NCBI GenBank assembly: GCA_910587065.1
Contig: CAJUMA010000007.1
Coordinates: 32,906-71,434 of the forward strand
DNA: 38,529 bases
Direction of reading: 5' to 3'
Source: an uncultured Bacilli bacterium
GTDB lineage: Bacteria; Bacillota_I; Bacilli_A; RF39; UBA660
Below are positions 16,822-24,220 of the stretch, in pieces; position 1 is the stretch's first letter; every line of letters begins with the position of its first letter. The notes beneath the pieces were generated by a model that searched no databases, was not told the origin of the DNA, and saw nothing but the letters and a program-made list of their open reading frames with translations. A program made the position numbers and the translations under genes.

Positions 16822-18084
16822 TTATAAAACAGTTCCATTGACATATAAATTATCAACCGATGTAATAAGAACTTCCACAACTTCATTAACTTGACAAGTC
16901 TTATCCAAATGTACTTTTATATAATTGTCAGTTAGTCCTGAAGTTTCATCTTCTACTAAAACAAATACTTTCGTTCCTATAAATTTTTGATAATAATTAC
17001 TCTCTAACTCTTCACTTAATTTTAATATCTTATTCACGCGTTCTTTTTTTAAAGAATCATTTATTGGTTTATAAATGCTTGCTTTTGTTCCCGATCTTAA
17101 AGAAAAAGGAAACGTATGAATTTTGGAAAATCCAATACTTTTTAAATTAGTCAAAGTTTCTAAAAAATCCTCATCACTTTCTTCTGGAAATCCAACAATT
17201 AGATCTGTCGTAATATTAACATCGCTTCTTATACTTCGTAATTTATTAATCATTTCCTTATATTCATCTATATTATATTTTCTATTCATTAATTTTAAAA
17301 TATGATTAGATCCACTTTGAAGAGGAACATGAAAATGGCTACAAATCTTTTCATTGTTTTTAAATTCATTCATAAATTTATCATCTAACTCGGTTATTTC
17401 AATGGAAGATATTCTTATTCTTTTTAAATTATCATTTTTCGAAACTTCATGTATTAAATCTGTTAAATCAAAATCTTCCCCATCTCCATAAGATCCTGTA
17501 TGAATTCCTGTTAAAACAATTTCTTTATATCCATTATTTGCAAGACAATTAATTTCCTCTATCGCAACCTCGAGCGACTTACTACGAATATTGCCTCGCA
17601 TAAAAGGAATAATACAGTAAGAACAAAAATTATTGCACCCATCCTGAATTTTCACAAAGCCTCTCGTATGTCCTTCAAAATTATTTATTTGCATGTCTTC
17701 AAAAGACACATTTCTTAAATCATAAAAATTAACAATCTTTCTTCTATTTTTTAAATAATCATTAACTAATAAAACAATTTTTGACTTATCTTTATTTCCA
17801 AGCAAAATATCAATATCCAAATCTATTAAATTCTCTTTATGATGTTCTGCTGCACATCCGCAAACCACCAAACAACAATCAGGATTTTCTCTTCGAGCTT
17901 GACGAATTGTTTTTCTTGATTTAGCATCAGCTTGATTTGTAACCGTACATGTATTAACAATAATTACATCAGCATTATTCATCTTATTAGCCTCAATGAA
18001 CCTAGCATTTATAAACATTTCTTTTATCAGTTCAGATTCATAAGCATTAACTTTACAACCTAAAGTTTGAACATTAAACTTCAT
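16822..18084 (-). CDS. mtaB: tRNA (t6A37) methylthiotransferase MtaB
   Basis: MtaB converts t6A to ms2t6A at position 37 of tRNAs decoding ANN codons. The 420-residue protein has the N-terminal MTTase domain with its cluster cysteines (C10 in TLGCKVN, C46 in NTCTVT, and one of C75/C77 in CGCAAE), the radical SAM motif CNNFCSYC (C150, C154, C157), GIHTGSYG typical of the MtaB branch, and a C-terminal TRAM-like region. The opening FNVQTLGCKVNAYES separates it from MiaB. The start has a modest ribosome binding site (GAGG). Confidence 0.95.
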   Translation of the reverse strand: MKFNVQTLGCKVNAYESELIKEMFINARFIEANKMNNADVIIVNTCTVTNQADAKSRKTIRQARRENPDCCLVVCGCAAEHHKENLIDLDIDILLGNKDKSKIVLLVNDYLKNRRKIVNFYDLRNVSFEDMQINNFEGHTRGFVKIQDGCNNFCSYCIIPFMRGNIRSKSLEVAIEEINCLANNGYKEIVLTGIHTGSYGDGEDFDLTDLIHEVSKNDNLKRIRISSIEITELDDKFMNEFKNNEKICSHFHVPLQSGSNHILKLMNRKYNIDEYKEMINKLRSIRSDVNITTDLIVGFPEESDEDFLETLTNLKSIGFSKIHTFPFSLRSGTKASIYKPINDSLKKERVNKILKLSEELESNYYQKFIGTKVFVLVEDETSGLTDNYIKVHLDKTCQVNEVVEVLITSVDNLYVNGTVL

Positions 18085-18130
18085 AGTAATTCCTCATTTC
18101 TTAAGTATTATAACATTAAAAAAAGAAAAA

Positions 18131-18149
18131 AGGGATAATTGTTATCCCT
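18131..18149 (-). terminator. Terminator of the FISUMP-like surface protein gene
   Basis: An 8-bp stem (AGGGATAA/TTATCCCT; 18131-18138 with 18142-18149) and a tight loop are followed by a T run on the minus strand, 10 bp beyond the stop. Confidence 0.8.
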
Positions 18150-18159
18150 ATAAAATATT

Positions 18160-19440
18160 TTATTCAAATAAAGACTTTGAAACTTCTATAACTGGACGAA
18201 CACCTGCGAAGTTGCCATCCAAGTTGTTACGATAGTCAAATTCACAACTCAAGACATAGTCTCCCCTCGAATAAATAGCCCACACGTAGTAAGTATAACC
18301 GTACTTCGTACTTTCAATTTTTTGGGAAGAAGTCCAATAAGATGTTGAAGTTATATAAAATGGTGCTTCAGAACATGTCGTTTGGCTTGAATCGCATCCA
18401 GCTACTTCCAATTCTTCTTTGGTTATTAATCTTACATTATTAACCGTTATAGTTGCGTCTAATTCATTTAATTTAGCTGCATATGCTTCCACATATGGTT
18501 TTACTTGACTTATGCTATAATCACTTATATTTTTACCACTGTTTATTGGCTTACTAATTTGCTCATTATAATATGACCAAGTTATGTAAGGTACGGTTGC
18601 TGTATAAGGAGATGATGCGGTAAATCCTATTGCTCGTGGATCTTGTAGGCCAGTTGCGTCTGCTAGTTGGTTTGTACATGCCGAAGAATTAGAGCAAATA
18701 TTTCCTACATATAAATTATATTGAGCTATAGCTTTTACATTATCTCCATCTATATTATACACATAGAATGATTCACTTCCAACTGTAATTAAATCTCCAT
18801 TAGATATATCTCCATTGCAATCATTATCCTTTAATGTCCATTGATTAAATATATAAACGGTCGGATCAGATATAGTGCATTCCTTTGTTGGTTCTATTGT
18901 AGTTGCACTTGTCGTTGTTGTCGTTGCTGTTATTTCATCTCTTTCTTTAGCTGTTCCTGTTAAAGTACATTTAATATGTATATCCATGGCTTCTGTTACT
19001 GCTTTTTTTAGTTTTGCAGTAATGGATCCTTGTTTAGTTTCTCCTGCTAATAGTTCCATACTCTCTGGTGTATAAGTCATATTGACATATTCATTTTCGC
19101 CTTCTACGATGTTTTCACTTTCATCTACTATATTACATACAATACTCACATCAGCATCATAGTTTCGACTCGTGTTTGTTGCTTCATATTCTAAAGTTGA
19201 TTCTTCATCTATTAGTGACAACACTTTTGTTTCATACGATATTTCTGTTTTACTTTCACTGATTACATCATTTCTTTCTGCTCCATCAATAGTTGCACTT
19301 GTGAATATGATTTTAAAATCTTCACTGTTTTCTCCAATTGCAAGTAGTCCATTTATTACTAGCACTGATGATACACTTGCAAATCCAATTGCTAATAAAA
19401 CAATAAGTGTAAGTACAATATTTCTTTTTTTATTATCCAT
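18160..19440 (-). CDS. Surface protein: shared N-terminal module plus FISUMP/C-type-lectin-like C-terminal domain
   Basis: Residues 1-35 hold a signal-anchor sequence. Residues about 40-170 form a beta-rich module (IIFTSATIDG, LEYEATNTSRNYDADV, LLAGETKQGSITAKLKKAVT, IKCTLTGTAKERDE) nearly the same as in the DUF285 protein at 24214-25899. A short Thr-rich linker follows, then a C-terminal domain of about 235 residues with paired cysteines (CNGD, NICSNSSAC, AGCDSSQTTC) and the run RLITKEELEVAG...YWTSS...GVRPVIEVSKS. That ending resembles FISUMP/DUF6273-type domains with a probable C-type-lectin-like fold (fold is inference). Clear promoter and GGAGG ribosome binding site. Confidence 0.75.
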   Translation of the reverse strand: MDNKKRNIVLTLIVLLAIGFASVSSVLVINGLLAIGENSEDFKIIFTSATIDGAERNDVISESKTEISYETKVLSLIDEESTLEYEATNTSRNYDADVSIVCNIVDESENIVEGENEYVNMTYTPESMELLAGETKQGSITAKLKKAVTEAMDIHIKCTLTGTAKERDEITATTTTTSATTIEPTKECTISDPTVYIFNQWTLKDNDCNGDISNGDLITVGSESFYVYNIDGDNVKAIAQYNLYVGNICSNSSACTNQLADATGLQDPRAIGFTASSPYTATVPYITWSYYNEQISKPINSGKNISDYSISQVKPYVEAYAAKLNELDATITVNNVRLITKEELEVAGCDSSQTTCSEAPFYITSTSYWTSSQKIESTKYGYTYYVWAIYSRGDYVLSCEFDYRNNLDGNFAGVRPVIEVSKSLFE

Positions 19441-19473
19441 AAGTAACCTCCATCTATTTTATAACCTAATACA

Positions 19474-19502
19474 TTTATACCATTTTCCGTTAATGAAAGC
19501 AA
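19474..19502 (-). promoter_or_regulatory. Sigma-A promoter of the FISUMP-like surface protein gene
   Basis: TTGCTT (19497-19502), a 17-bp spacer and an extended -10 TGGTATAAA (TATAAA at 19474-19479), all on the minus strand, lie about 35 bp upstream of the ATG. Unlike its paralogue at 25937, this promoter has no homopolymer tract. Confidence 0.6.
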
Positions 19503-19557
19503 GAAATTTGGCTTTTTTATCATGCAATACTTCTTTTATTTTACATAAAGAAAAAAA

Positions 19558-19573
19558 ACATTCCTAAGAATGT
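19558..19573 (-). terminator. Terminator of the small membrane protein gene
   Basis: ACATTC and GAATGT form a 6-bp stem with a 4-nt loop, followed by eight Ts on the minus strand. The TAG stop (19564-19566) is in the hairpin. Confidence 0.75.
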
Positions 19574-19917
19574 CTTAACTTTTTATATATTAAATACCCT
19601 ATATTAACTATATATACGCCAATATAAAGAGGAATATAATACTTAATTAAATATAAAATAACTTCTCCTTTAAATAACGTATACATTATAATAAATATAA
19701 TACTTACTCCTAATAAAGGACAAAGATTATAAAGCATACTTGATAATTTATCATATCTTTTATAATACTTCTTTTCCACATCTTTAATAATCATAAAGGT
19801 AAAGATTATATTAATTAGCCAAAAAATTATATTAACTACAGAATAATTTATAAAGGCTGGCAGAAATAACAAAATAATTTGTAAAACAAATAAAACAATA
19901 ATATTCTTGATAATCAT
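19564..19917 (-). CDS. Small polytopic membrane protein (117 aa)
   Basis: Four probable helices occupy nearly the whole protein (residues about 5-24, 28-44, 63-82 and 88-110), separated by a basic loop (KDVEKKYYKRYDK). I recognise no family. Its first base overlaps the last base of the upstream gene (ATGA-type overlap at 19917), so the two are translated together. The stop is TAG, inside the terminator that ends the four-gene operon starting at 21996. Confidence 0.6.
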   Translation of the reverse strand: MIIKNIIVLFVLQIILLFLPAFINYSVVNIIFWLINIIFTFMIIKDVEKKYYKRYDKLSSMLYNLCPLLGVSIIFIIMYTLFKGEVILYLIKYYIPLYIGVYIVNIGYLIYKKLRHS

Positions 19918-20375
19918 TAACGTGCTAAATCATTTTGAAGTTGTTTTAATGCCTTCAAAAAAGCTTCTTCCTGTTGATAATTTAATAAAGATACTTCTAT
20001 TTTAGTACGAGGCATTTCCGTTCCTTTATTGCTTTCTAAATCAACTTTTTTAACATTTACGTCAACTTTATTTTGAAATGCATCATCATAATTAATTTGT
20101 TTTGAATCCTTACTTGTTAGCAATTCTTGATAGCTTATAATTGCATTACTTTCTTGTTCCTCTTCATAACTAGTTAATCTTATAGCTGCAGGCTTATAAT
20201 TCTCTTCTATGTTTTTTGTAATAGCCTCTAAATCTATTCTATCTTTTTTTGCTTTTTTTAATATGTCCATTTCCATCTTCCTATTCTTTATATATTTAAA
20301 TAATATAATAAACAAAAGTGTTATCCAAAGAAAACTTGCAAATAAGAGTAAATTATCTATTGTCAACTTAATCAC
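19917..20375 (-). CDS. Single-helix membrane protein with acidic cytoplasmic tail
   Basis: One helix at residues 9-27 is followed by a highly charged, helical, possibly coiled region (KNRKMEMDILKKAKKDRIDLEAITKNIEENY) and a hydrophilic tail to residue 152 (LNYQQEEAFLKALKQLQNDL at the end). The topology suggests a membrane-tethered cytoplasmic scaffold. No family recognised. It lies 31 bp downstream of the CPBP protease gene and overlaps the next gene by one base, so it belongs to the same operon. Confidence 0.6.
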   Translation of the reverse strand: MIKLTIDNLLLFASFLWITLLFIILFKYIKNRKMEMDILKKAKKDRIDLEAITKNIEENYKPAAIRLTSYEEEQESNAIISYQELLTSKDSKQINYDDAFQNKVDVNVKKVDLESNKGTEMPRTKIEVSLLNYQQEEAFLKALKQLQNDLAR

Positions 20376-20406
20376 TCGCTTTTTTTCTGATTATTATATT
20401 ATATAT

Positions 20407-21297
20407 TTATCTTAAAAACAACGATAACATAATTGCTACTATATTGTTTAAAGCATGTATACCAATATTAGTGAGTATATTCTCATCGTTAAAAATGTAT
20501 AAAACAGCTAAAGTAATTCCCATAATAACATATGTTACACTTCCAATAACTTCTTTTGCATCAAGACTCAATATTATCTTAATTAAATTACCATAATTAA
20601 AATAATAAAAGACCCCAAAACAAATAAATATTAAGACTACTGATATTACAGACAGCATTATTTTACTGTTCTTACTCTTATTATTTAAGTTTTGTATTTT
20701 ATCTATTACTACCCCTAGTAATAGTAGTTCTCCAATGAAAACTATACTGTCTGTAACATGCATTAGTCCAAAGATTAAACCACTACAAGCAATAAAAACC
20801 TTTTTATTCTTTATACATTTTCTGAGTGCTCCGCGAAAAAGCAATTCCTCCTCAATTGGCGCAAACAAACATGATGAGATAATCATTATCAATGGTGCAC
20901 TTTTCAATAGCTCTTCAATAGTTTGTTGATTACTTGCTGATTCCATCTCTACACCAGTTATAAAAAATAGTATAGCCGAAATGTAACTTGCAAGTATCTG
21001 CATTGCATTAACTATTAAATATCCAATGACAATAGCTAATATAAATTGTGATATTCTACCTTTAAAATTATTTCTTAACTTCATCCATGAATCTTTTATA
21101 ACATCAAAATATAACATTGTAAAAATAAGAACCATTATAAAAGATATACAGCCATCGGCCAATGCCAGCTCTTTTTTACCAAAACTAGTTAAATCAAGTT
21201 TTATTCCATACTTAAGAAATAAAAGAGCAACATATGAAGTAAAGAAGAATACAATAAAACCAATAATAAGTTTTATTAAATTTTTAGTATTACCCAT
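20407..21297 (-). CDS. CPBP-family intramembrane metalloprotease
   Basis: A 296-residue polytopic protein with all CPBP (CAAX/Abi) motifs: motif 1 IEEELLFRGALRK near residues 147-159 (the EExxxR glutamates and Arg), motif 2 LIFGLMHV near 173-180 (conserved His) and motif 3 HALNNIVAIM near 283-292 (His and Asn). These predict an active membrane-embedded endopeptidase. Family members act on prenylated or membrane substrates or give bacteriocin self-immunity. The start is 9 bp after the stop of a related but motif-less membrane protein, suggesting the pair works together. Confidence 0.88.
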   Translation of the reverse strand: MGNTKNLIKLIIGFIVFFFTSYVALLFLKYGIKLDLTSFGKKELALADGCISFIMVLIFTMLYFDVIKDSWMKLRNNFKGRISQFILAIVIGYLIVNAMQILASYISAILFFITGVEMESASNQQTIEELLKSAPLIMIISSCLFAPIEEELLFRGALRKCIKNKKVFIACSGLIFGLMHVTDSIVFIGELLLLGVVIDKIQNLNNKSKNSKIMLSVISVVLIFICFGVFYYFNYGNLIKIILSLDAKEVIGSVTYVIMGITLAVLYIFNDENILTNIGIHALNNIVAIMLSLFLR

Positions 21298-21306
21298 AAA
21301 TTCTCC

Positions 21307-21996
21307 TTACATTATATAGTTTATTGCGAATATTCCAAATAATACATAAGTAATATAGGTTAACATTACTGACCATATATTTTGATTTGTCTTATACAGA
21401 TATGTAAGCAACATAACTATGACGGCTGGTGTCAAACTTAAAAATAAGGCTGCTTCTATACTTGTATTTAAATTAATCGCGTAAATAACTCCATAAGTTA
21501 AACCGGCAAGTATTGACGCACTCCCTCCATTTTTAAAAATGTTAGAAAATCCTAAAGGAAAAACTACACACAATAGGAAAGGTAAAAGAATAGCATCTAT
21601 TACTAGATTAAGTGCCGAATCTATCGTAAATTTTGTACTAAAGTAGTTAGTGAAATTATAAGAAACCTTAATTCCTCTTGGACTTCCTAAATAATTAAGT
21701 ACATGATGCAATAAAACAGTTACAACTATTAGAAATACAAAACATGAAACACAGTAAATAAAACTATTTAGCCAAGTCTTACCAAATTTATTTTTCCCTG
21801 CTTTAATATTTCGGTAATATATAACAAAAGCAATTATAGCAATTAATAAATGTTTAATAAAATTAGCTATCACATACGCTGTACCAGAAAAGTGTAAACC
21901 AAAAATGTTTAAAACTTTAAAGTAAAACGCATTAAATAGGACAATTATAAGAATACATAGTATTAATTGCACAATGCCCATAGTTTTATTTTTCAT
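21307..21996 (-). CDS. CPBP-like membrane protein lacking catalytic residues
   Basis: A 229-residue polytopic protein with about seven helices. Its helix order resembles the CPBP protease next door, including a GLTYGVIYAIN stretch where the protease has GLIFGLMHV. However, I see no EExxxR motif, no motif 2 His and no motif 3 Asn. It is therefore probably an inactive homologue, perhaps a partner or regulator (inference), or simply an unrelated membrane protein with chance similarity. The start has GGTGG upstream and a good promoter at 22015-22043. First gene of the operon running to 19564. Confidence 0.6.
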   Translation of the reverse strand: MKNKTMGIVQLILCILIIVLFNAFYFKVLNIFGLHFSGTAYVIANFIKHLLIAIIAFVIYYRNIKAGKNKFGKTWLNSFIYCVSCFVFLIVVTVLLHHVLNYLGSPRGIKVSYNFTNYFSTKFTIDSALNLVIDAILLPFLLCVVFPLGFSNIFKNGGSASILAGLTYGVIYAINLNTSIEAALFLSLTPAVIVMLLTYLYKTNQNIWSVMLTYITYVLFGIFAINYIM

Positions 21997-22014
21997 ATTA
22001 CCACCTATAGTAAA

Positions 22015-22043
22015 AGTATAAATATAGGTGTAAAAACATACAA
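22015..22043 (-). promoter_or_regulatory. Promoter of the CPBP-like operon
   Basis: On the minus strand TTGTAT (22038-22043), a 17-bp spacer and TATACT (22015-22020) lie 20 bp upstream of the ATG. The spacer contains a GTGTAAAAA element that recurs upstream. Confidence 0.6.
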
Positions 22044-22110
22044 TAAATAATTGTAAATTAACTCGATATTTACATTATTTTTTACACGGTTAAAATTGTA
22101 TATTTTACAC
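22028..22110. repeat. TTTTACAC elements around the CPBP-like operon promoter
   Basis: The octamer TTTTACAC occurs at 22080-22087 and 22103-22110 on the plus strand, 23 bp apart start to start, and in inverted form within GTGTAAAAA at 22028-22036, inside the promoter spacer. A TACAAT/ATTGTA inverted repeat lies between (about 22039-22055). The spacing of about two helical turns suggests protein-binding sites, but AT-rich chance repeats cannot be excluded. Confidence 0.35.
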
Positions 22111-22112
22111 TG

Positions 22113-22739
22113 TTATTTTCTAACAATATACAATTTGTTTTGTTTATAAAAAGCATATAATATATCTTTTATTCCTAGATTATTATCATTTAAGACTTTA
22201 TTTAGCCAAACATTAGTCTTGTTTATATTTAAAAGAGCATCATTATCAACAATACCATCAATAATAACTGGCAAAGGATAAATTCCTTTCTTATCTTTCT
22301 TAAATATTGAAAGCCTACCATTAGTTTCTAGAATAGCATAGTCAACTTCATTTAAACCACTTATCTGATTTTCTCTTAAAGATAAAAGCAGATCATCTAA
22401 ACTATATCTTTGCTTAATCATTTCTTTAACGTTTAACTTACCATCTTGCACAATTAAACTAGGTTTACCATCCATGAGTATTCTAAGCTTATTAAATTTT
22501 AATTGAACAAAAGCCAGCAAGACTTCCAAAAAAACAAGTAACACGATTGGTATTATCGTAAGTATTGTGGCATCATTTCTATTTTCAATGGAAATAGCAA
22601 CTAGTTCTGCAATAAGAATTGATATTGTTAAATCACTAATTGATAACTGACCTATTTCTCTTTTTCCCATAATACGATAAGAAAATAAAATAAAAAAATA
22701 AAAAAATAATGTTCTTGTTAATACAATTAATATATCCAT
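22113..22739 (-). CDS. DUF421 (YetF-like) membrane protein
   Basis: A 208-residue protein with three N-terminal helices (about residues 5-22, 36-52 and 60-77) and a cytoplasmic DUF421 domain. Typical phrases are YRIMGKREIGQLSISDLTIS, ILMDGKPSLIVQDGKLN, QRYSLDDLLLSLRENQISGL and VDYAILETNGRLSIFKK. YetF/YdfS-type proteins are linked with sporulation and envelope functions in bacilli, but their activity is unsettled. No clear terminator hairpin follows it; the downstream DNA is the TTTTACAC-rich region that also serves the next operon. Confidence 0.85.
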   Translation of the reverse strand: MDILIVLTRTLFFYFFILFSYRIMGKREIGQLSISDLTISILIAELVAISIENRNDATILTIIPIVLLVFLEVLLAFVQLKFNKLRILMDGKPSLIVQDGKLNVKEMIKQRYSLDDLLLSLRENQISGLNEVDYAILETNGRLSIFKKDKKGIYPLPVIIDGIVDNDALLNINKTNVWLNKVLNDNNLGIKDILYAFYKQNKLYIVRK

Positions 22740-22789
22740 ATTATCACCTATATCATATATGCTACTATTCTTAAATTTTTATACAAAAA

Positions 22790-22810
22790 AAATAACACTT
22801 AGTGTTATTT
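22790..22810 (-). terminator. Terminator of the DUF2628-like gene
   Basis: AAATAACA pairs with TGTTATTT around a short loop (22790-22810), followed by a run of Ts on the minus strand. The stop codon (22805-22807) lies in the stem. Confidence 0.75.
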
Positions 22811-23911
22811 TGGTTGTATAGACTCTAAAAAGTTCAAATAATCTATCATTGCTTCCTCTTTTCCTCGATGCATATGCCTTATAAAATATGTTCGATTATT
22901 AATTACACCAACAGCATAAAATGATTTATTGCCATAAACACATGACCAATCAACTCCATTAGCAGAAATAGTTTCTATAGCATCAACATCTTTACTTTCA
23001 AACCTAGCTACATCTTCAATTAAACTACGACTTGACTCATAGTTTGATGCAACAACTAAATCAATAACTATATTTGCATCTCCCATATATGTAAAAGAAT
23101 ATTGATAAGTATTAGCATGTGATGTTTTATAATTTTCCGGTGACATAACATCAAGAAGCATTCTGATGTTAACTGACTCATTCGCATTAATCTGACCATC
23201 ATAATGATAATACTCTTGAACACTATCTTGTCCCGCAAAGTCACGAAGAATATTTATAGCTGCATAATAACTATAAATTGATGCAACACTGTAATTAATA
23301 ATTAAAATAATTAATAATAAAACTATGTTAGTTCCACCAACTTTTTTAAGTTTACTTGCTATATCTTTTGTATTATTCATCTTTAAATCAACTATATGGA
23401 CCGCTGCATTATTTAGAATTAAATGATTTGCCATAAATCCACAAGCAATATAAACAAATAATTCAAATAAACCAGTTATATACCATTTTATATTAGCTAA
23501 AGGAAATGTTACTTGTACTATTATACAAAGAAACATTACAAAAAATCCAATACCATATACTTTACGATATATTAAATAAGGACCGCCAAAAAAGAAAGCA
23601 GCAAAGTTAAAACTTTTATCAGTAATTTTTTTAGCATTATTGCCTAAGTAAGCATCAAATAATTTCATATCTTTTTTAGTCAGCATGTCTTCTACTTTTA
23701 AAGTTGGTTCATCATCCAAAAGGTTAGAAACATTATAATCTTGTTTTTTACTTTTTCTCGCTTCTTCAGGAGATGCCATTAATTCATCAATCATCCGTTC
23801 ATTAGAACCATTTTTATTTACAATCGTTTCATCTGGTACTTCTAAACTCTCTTCTCCTTCCTCTTCAATAGTTTCTTTTTCTAAATCTTCATCTTCATAC
23901 GCATATCCCAT
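22805..23911 (-). CDS. DUF2628-like membrane protein with extracellular C-terminal domain
   Basis: The first 90 residues are very acidic and probably disordered (EDEDLEKETIEEEGEESLEV). Next comes a membrane region of about four helices from about residue 100 to 220, opening with FNFAAFFFGGPYLIYRKVYG, the pattern of DUF2628-type proteins. A C-terminal domain of about 140 residues is probably outside (NESVNIRMLLDVMSPENYK, GVDWSCVYGNKSFYAVGVI). Function unknown. The ATG has GAGGTAAG upstream. The 302-bp stretch upstream of it (23912-24213) contains no protein gene but holds the small-RNA candidate on the opposite strand. Confidence 0.7.
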   Translation of the reverse strand: MGYAYEDEDLEKETIEEEGEESLEVPDETIVNKNGSNERMIDELMASPEEARKSKKQDYNVSNLLDDEPTLKVEDMLTKKDMKLFDAYLGNNAKKITDKSFNFAAFFFGGPYLIYRKVYGIGFFVMFLCIIVQVTFPLANIKWYITGLFELFVYIACGFMANHLILNNAAVHIVDLKMNNTKDIASKLKKVGGTNIVLLLIILIINYSVASIYSYYAAINILRDFAGQDSVQEYYHYDGQINANESVNIRMLLDVMSPENYKTSHANTYQYSFTYMGDANIVIDLVVASNYESSRSLIEDVARFESKDVDAIETISANGVDWSCVYGNKSFYAVGVINNRTYFIRHMHRGKEEAMIDYLNFLESIQPK

Positions 23912-24020
23912 ATAACTTACCTCTTATTATAATTATAAATTATCCACAAAAAAAAGTAAAGAAACTAACGCTTTTTACTCGATTTTATGTAAGATAATTT
24001 TGCTTACTGCCATAAAACAA

Positions 24021-24051
24021 TTGTATAAATTCTTTTTTATTATGTTATACT
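24021..24051 (+). promoter_or_regulatory. Promoter of the orphan small RNA
   Basis: An extended -10 TGTTATACT (TATACT at 24046-24051) has an upstream TTGTAT (24021-24026) at a 19-bp spacing, longer than ideal. Predicted start near 24058. Confidence 0.5.
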
Positions 24052-24057
24052 TTTATT

Positions 24058-24140
24058 AGGTGAGAAGTAGATTATCTCTTGGGTATGATGCTTACCACAT
24101 AGGGTTTACATCTTTATTCAGAAGAATAAGGATGTTTTTT
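24058..24140 (+). ncRNA. Orphan small RNA candidate, about 83 nt
   Basis: A promoter-like extended -10 is followed at the right distance by about 50 nt able to fold (GGTGAG at 24059-24064 or GGTA at 24082-24085 can each pair with CTTACC/TACC at 24091-24096), then a strong intrinsic terminator: a 12-bp stem with one wobble pair (24108-24119 with 24124-24135), a 4-nt loop and six Ts. Both neighbouring genes are on the other strand and no plus-strand gene follows, so the unit looks free-standing, not like a leader. There is no start codon with a ribosome binding site. I do not recognise a known RNA or riboswitch class. The two competing pairings could give a two-state switch. Confidence 0.5.
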
Positions 24141-24202
24141 ATTATCTAAATATATAGTCCCCAAAATAGCAATCACTAAAATAAATTTGTTGCACTAAAA
24201 AA

Positions 24203-24220
24203 GAGATAATTAATTATCCC
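24203..24220 (-). terminator. Terminator of the DUF285 surface protein gene
   Basis: GAGATAATT/AATTATCCC type stem (24203-24220) with a G-U pair is followed by six Ts on the minus strand. It contains the TAA stop (24214-24216). Confidence 0.7.

Noticed and set aside
24058..24140. Known riboswitch (preQ1, THF, fluoride, ZTP, Mn) or SRP RNA
   Set aside because: None of the conserved cores of these classes is present and no gene follows on the same strand.
24203..24220. Second promoter or RNA near the end of the DUF285 gene
   Set aside because: The hairpin with T run fully explains this segment as that gene's terminator.
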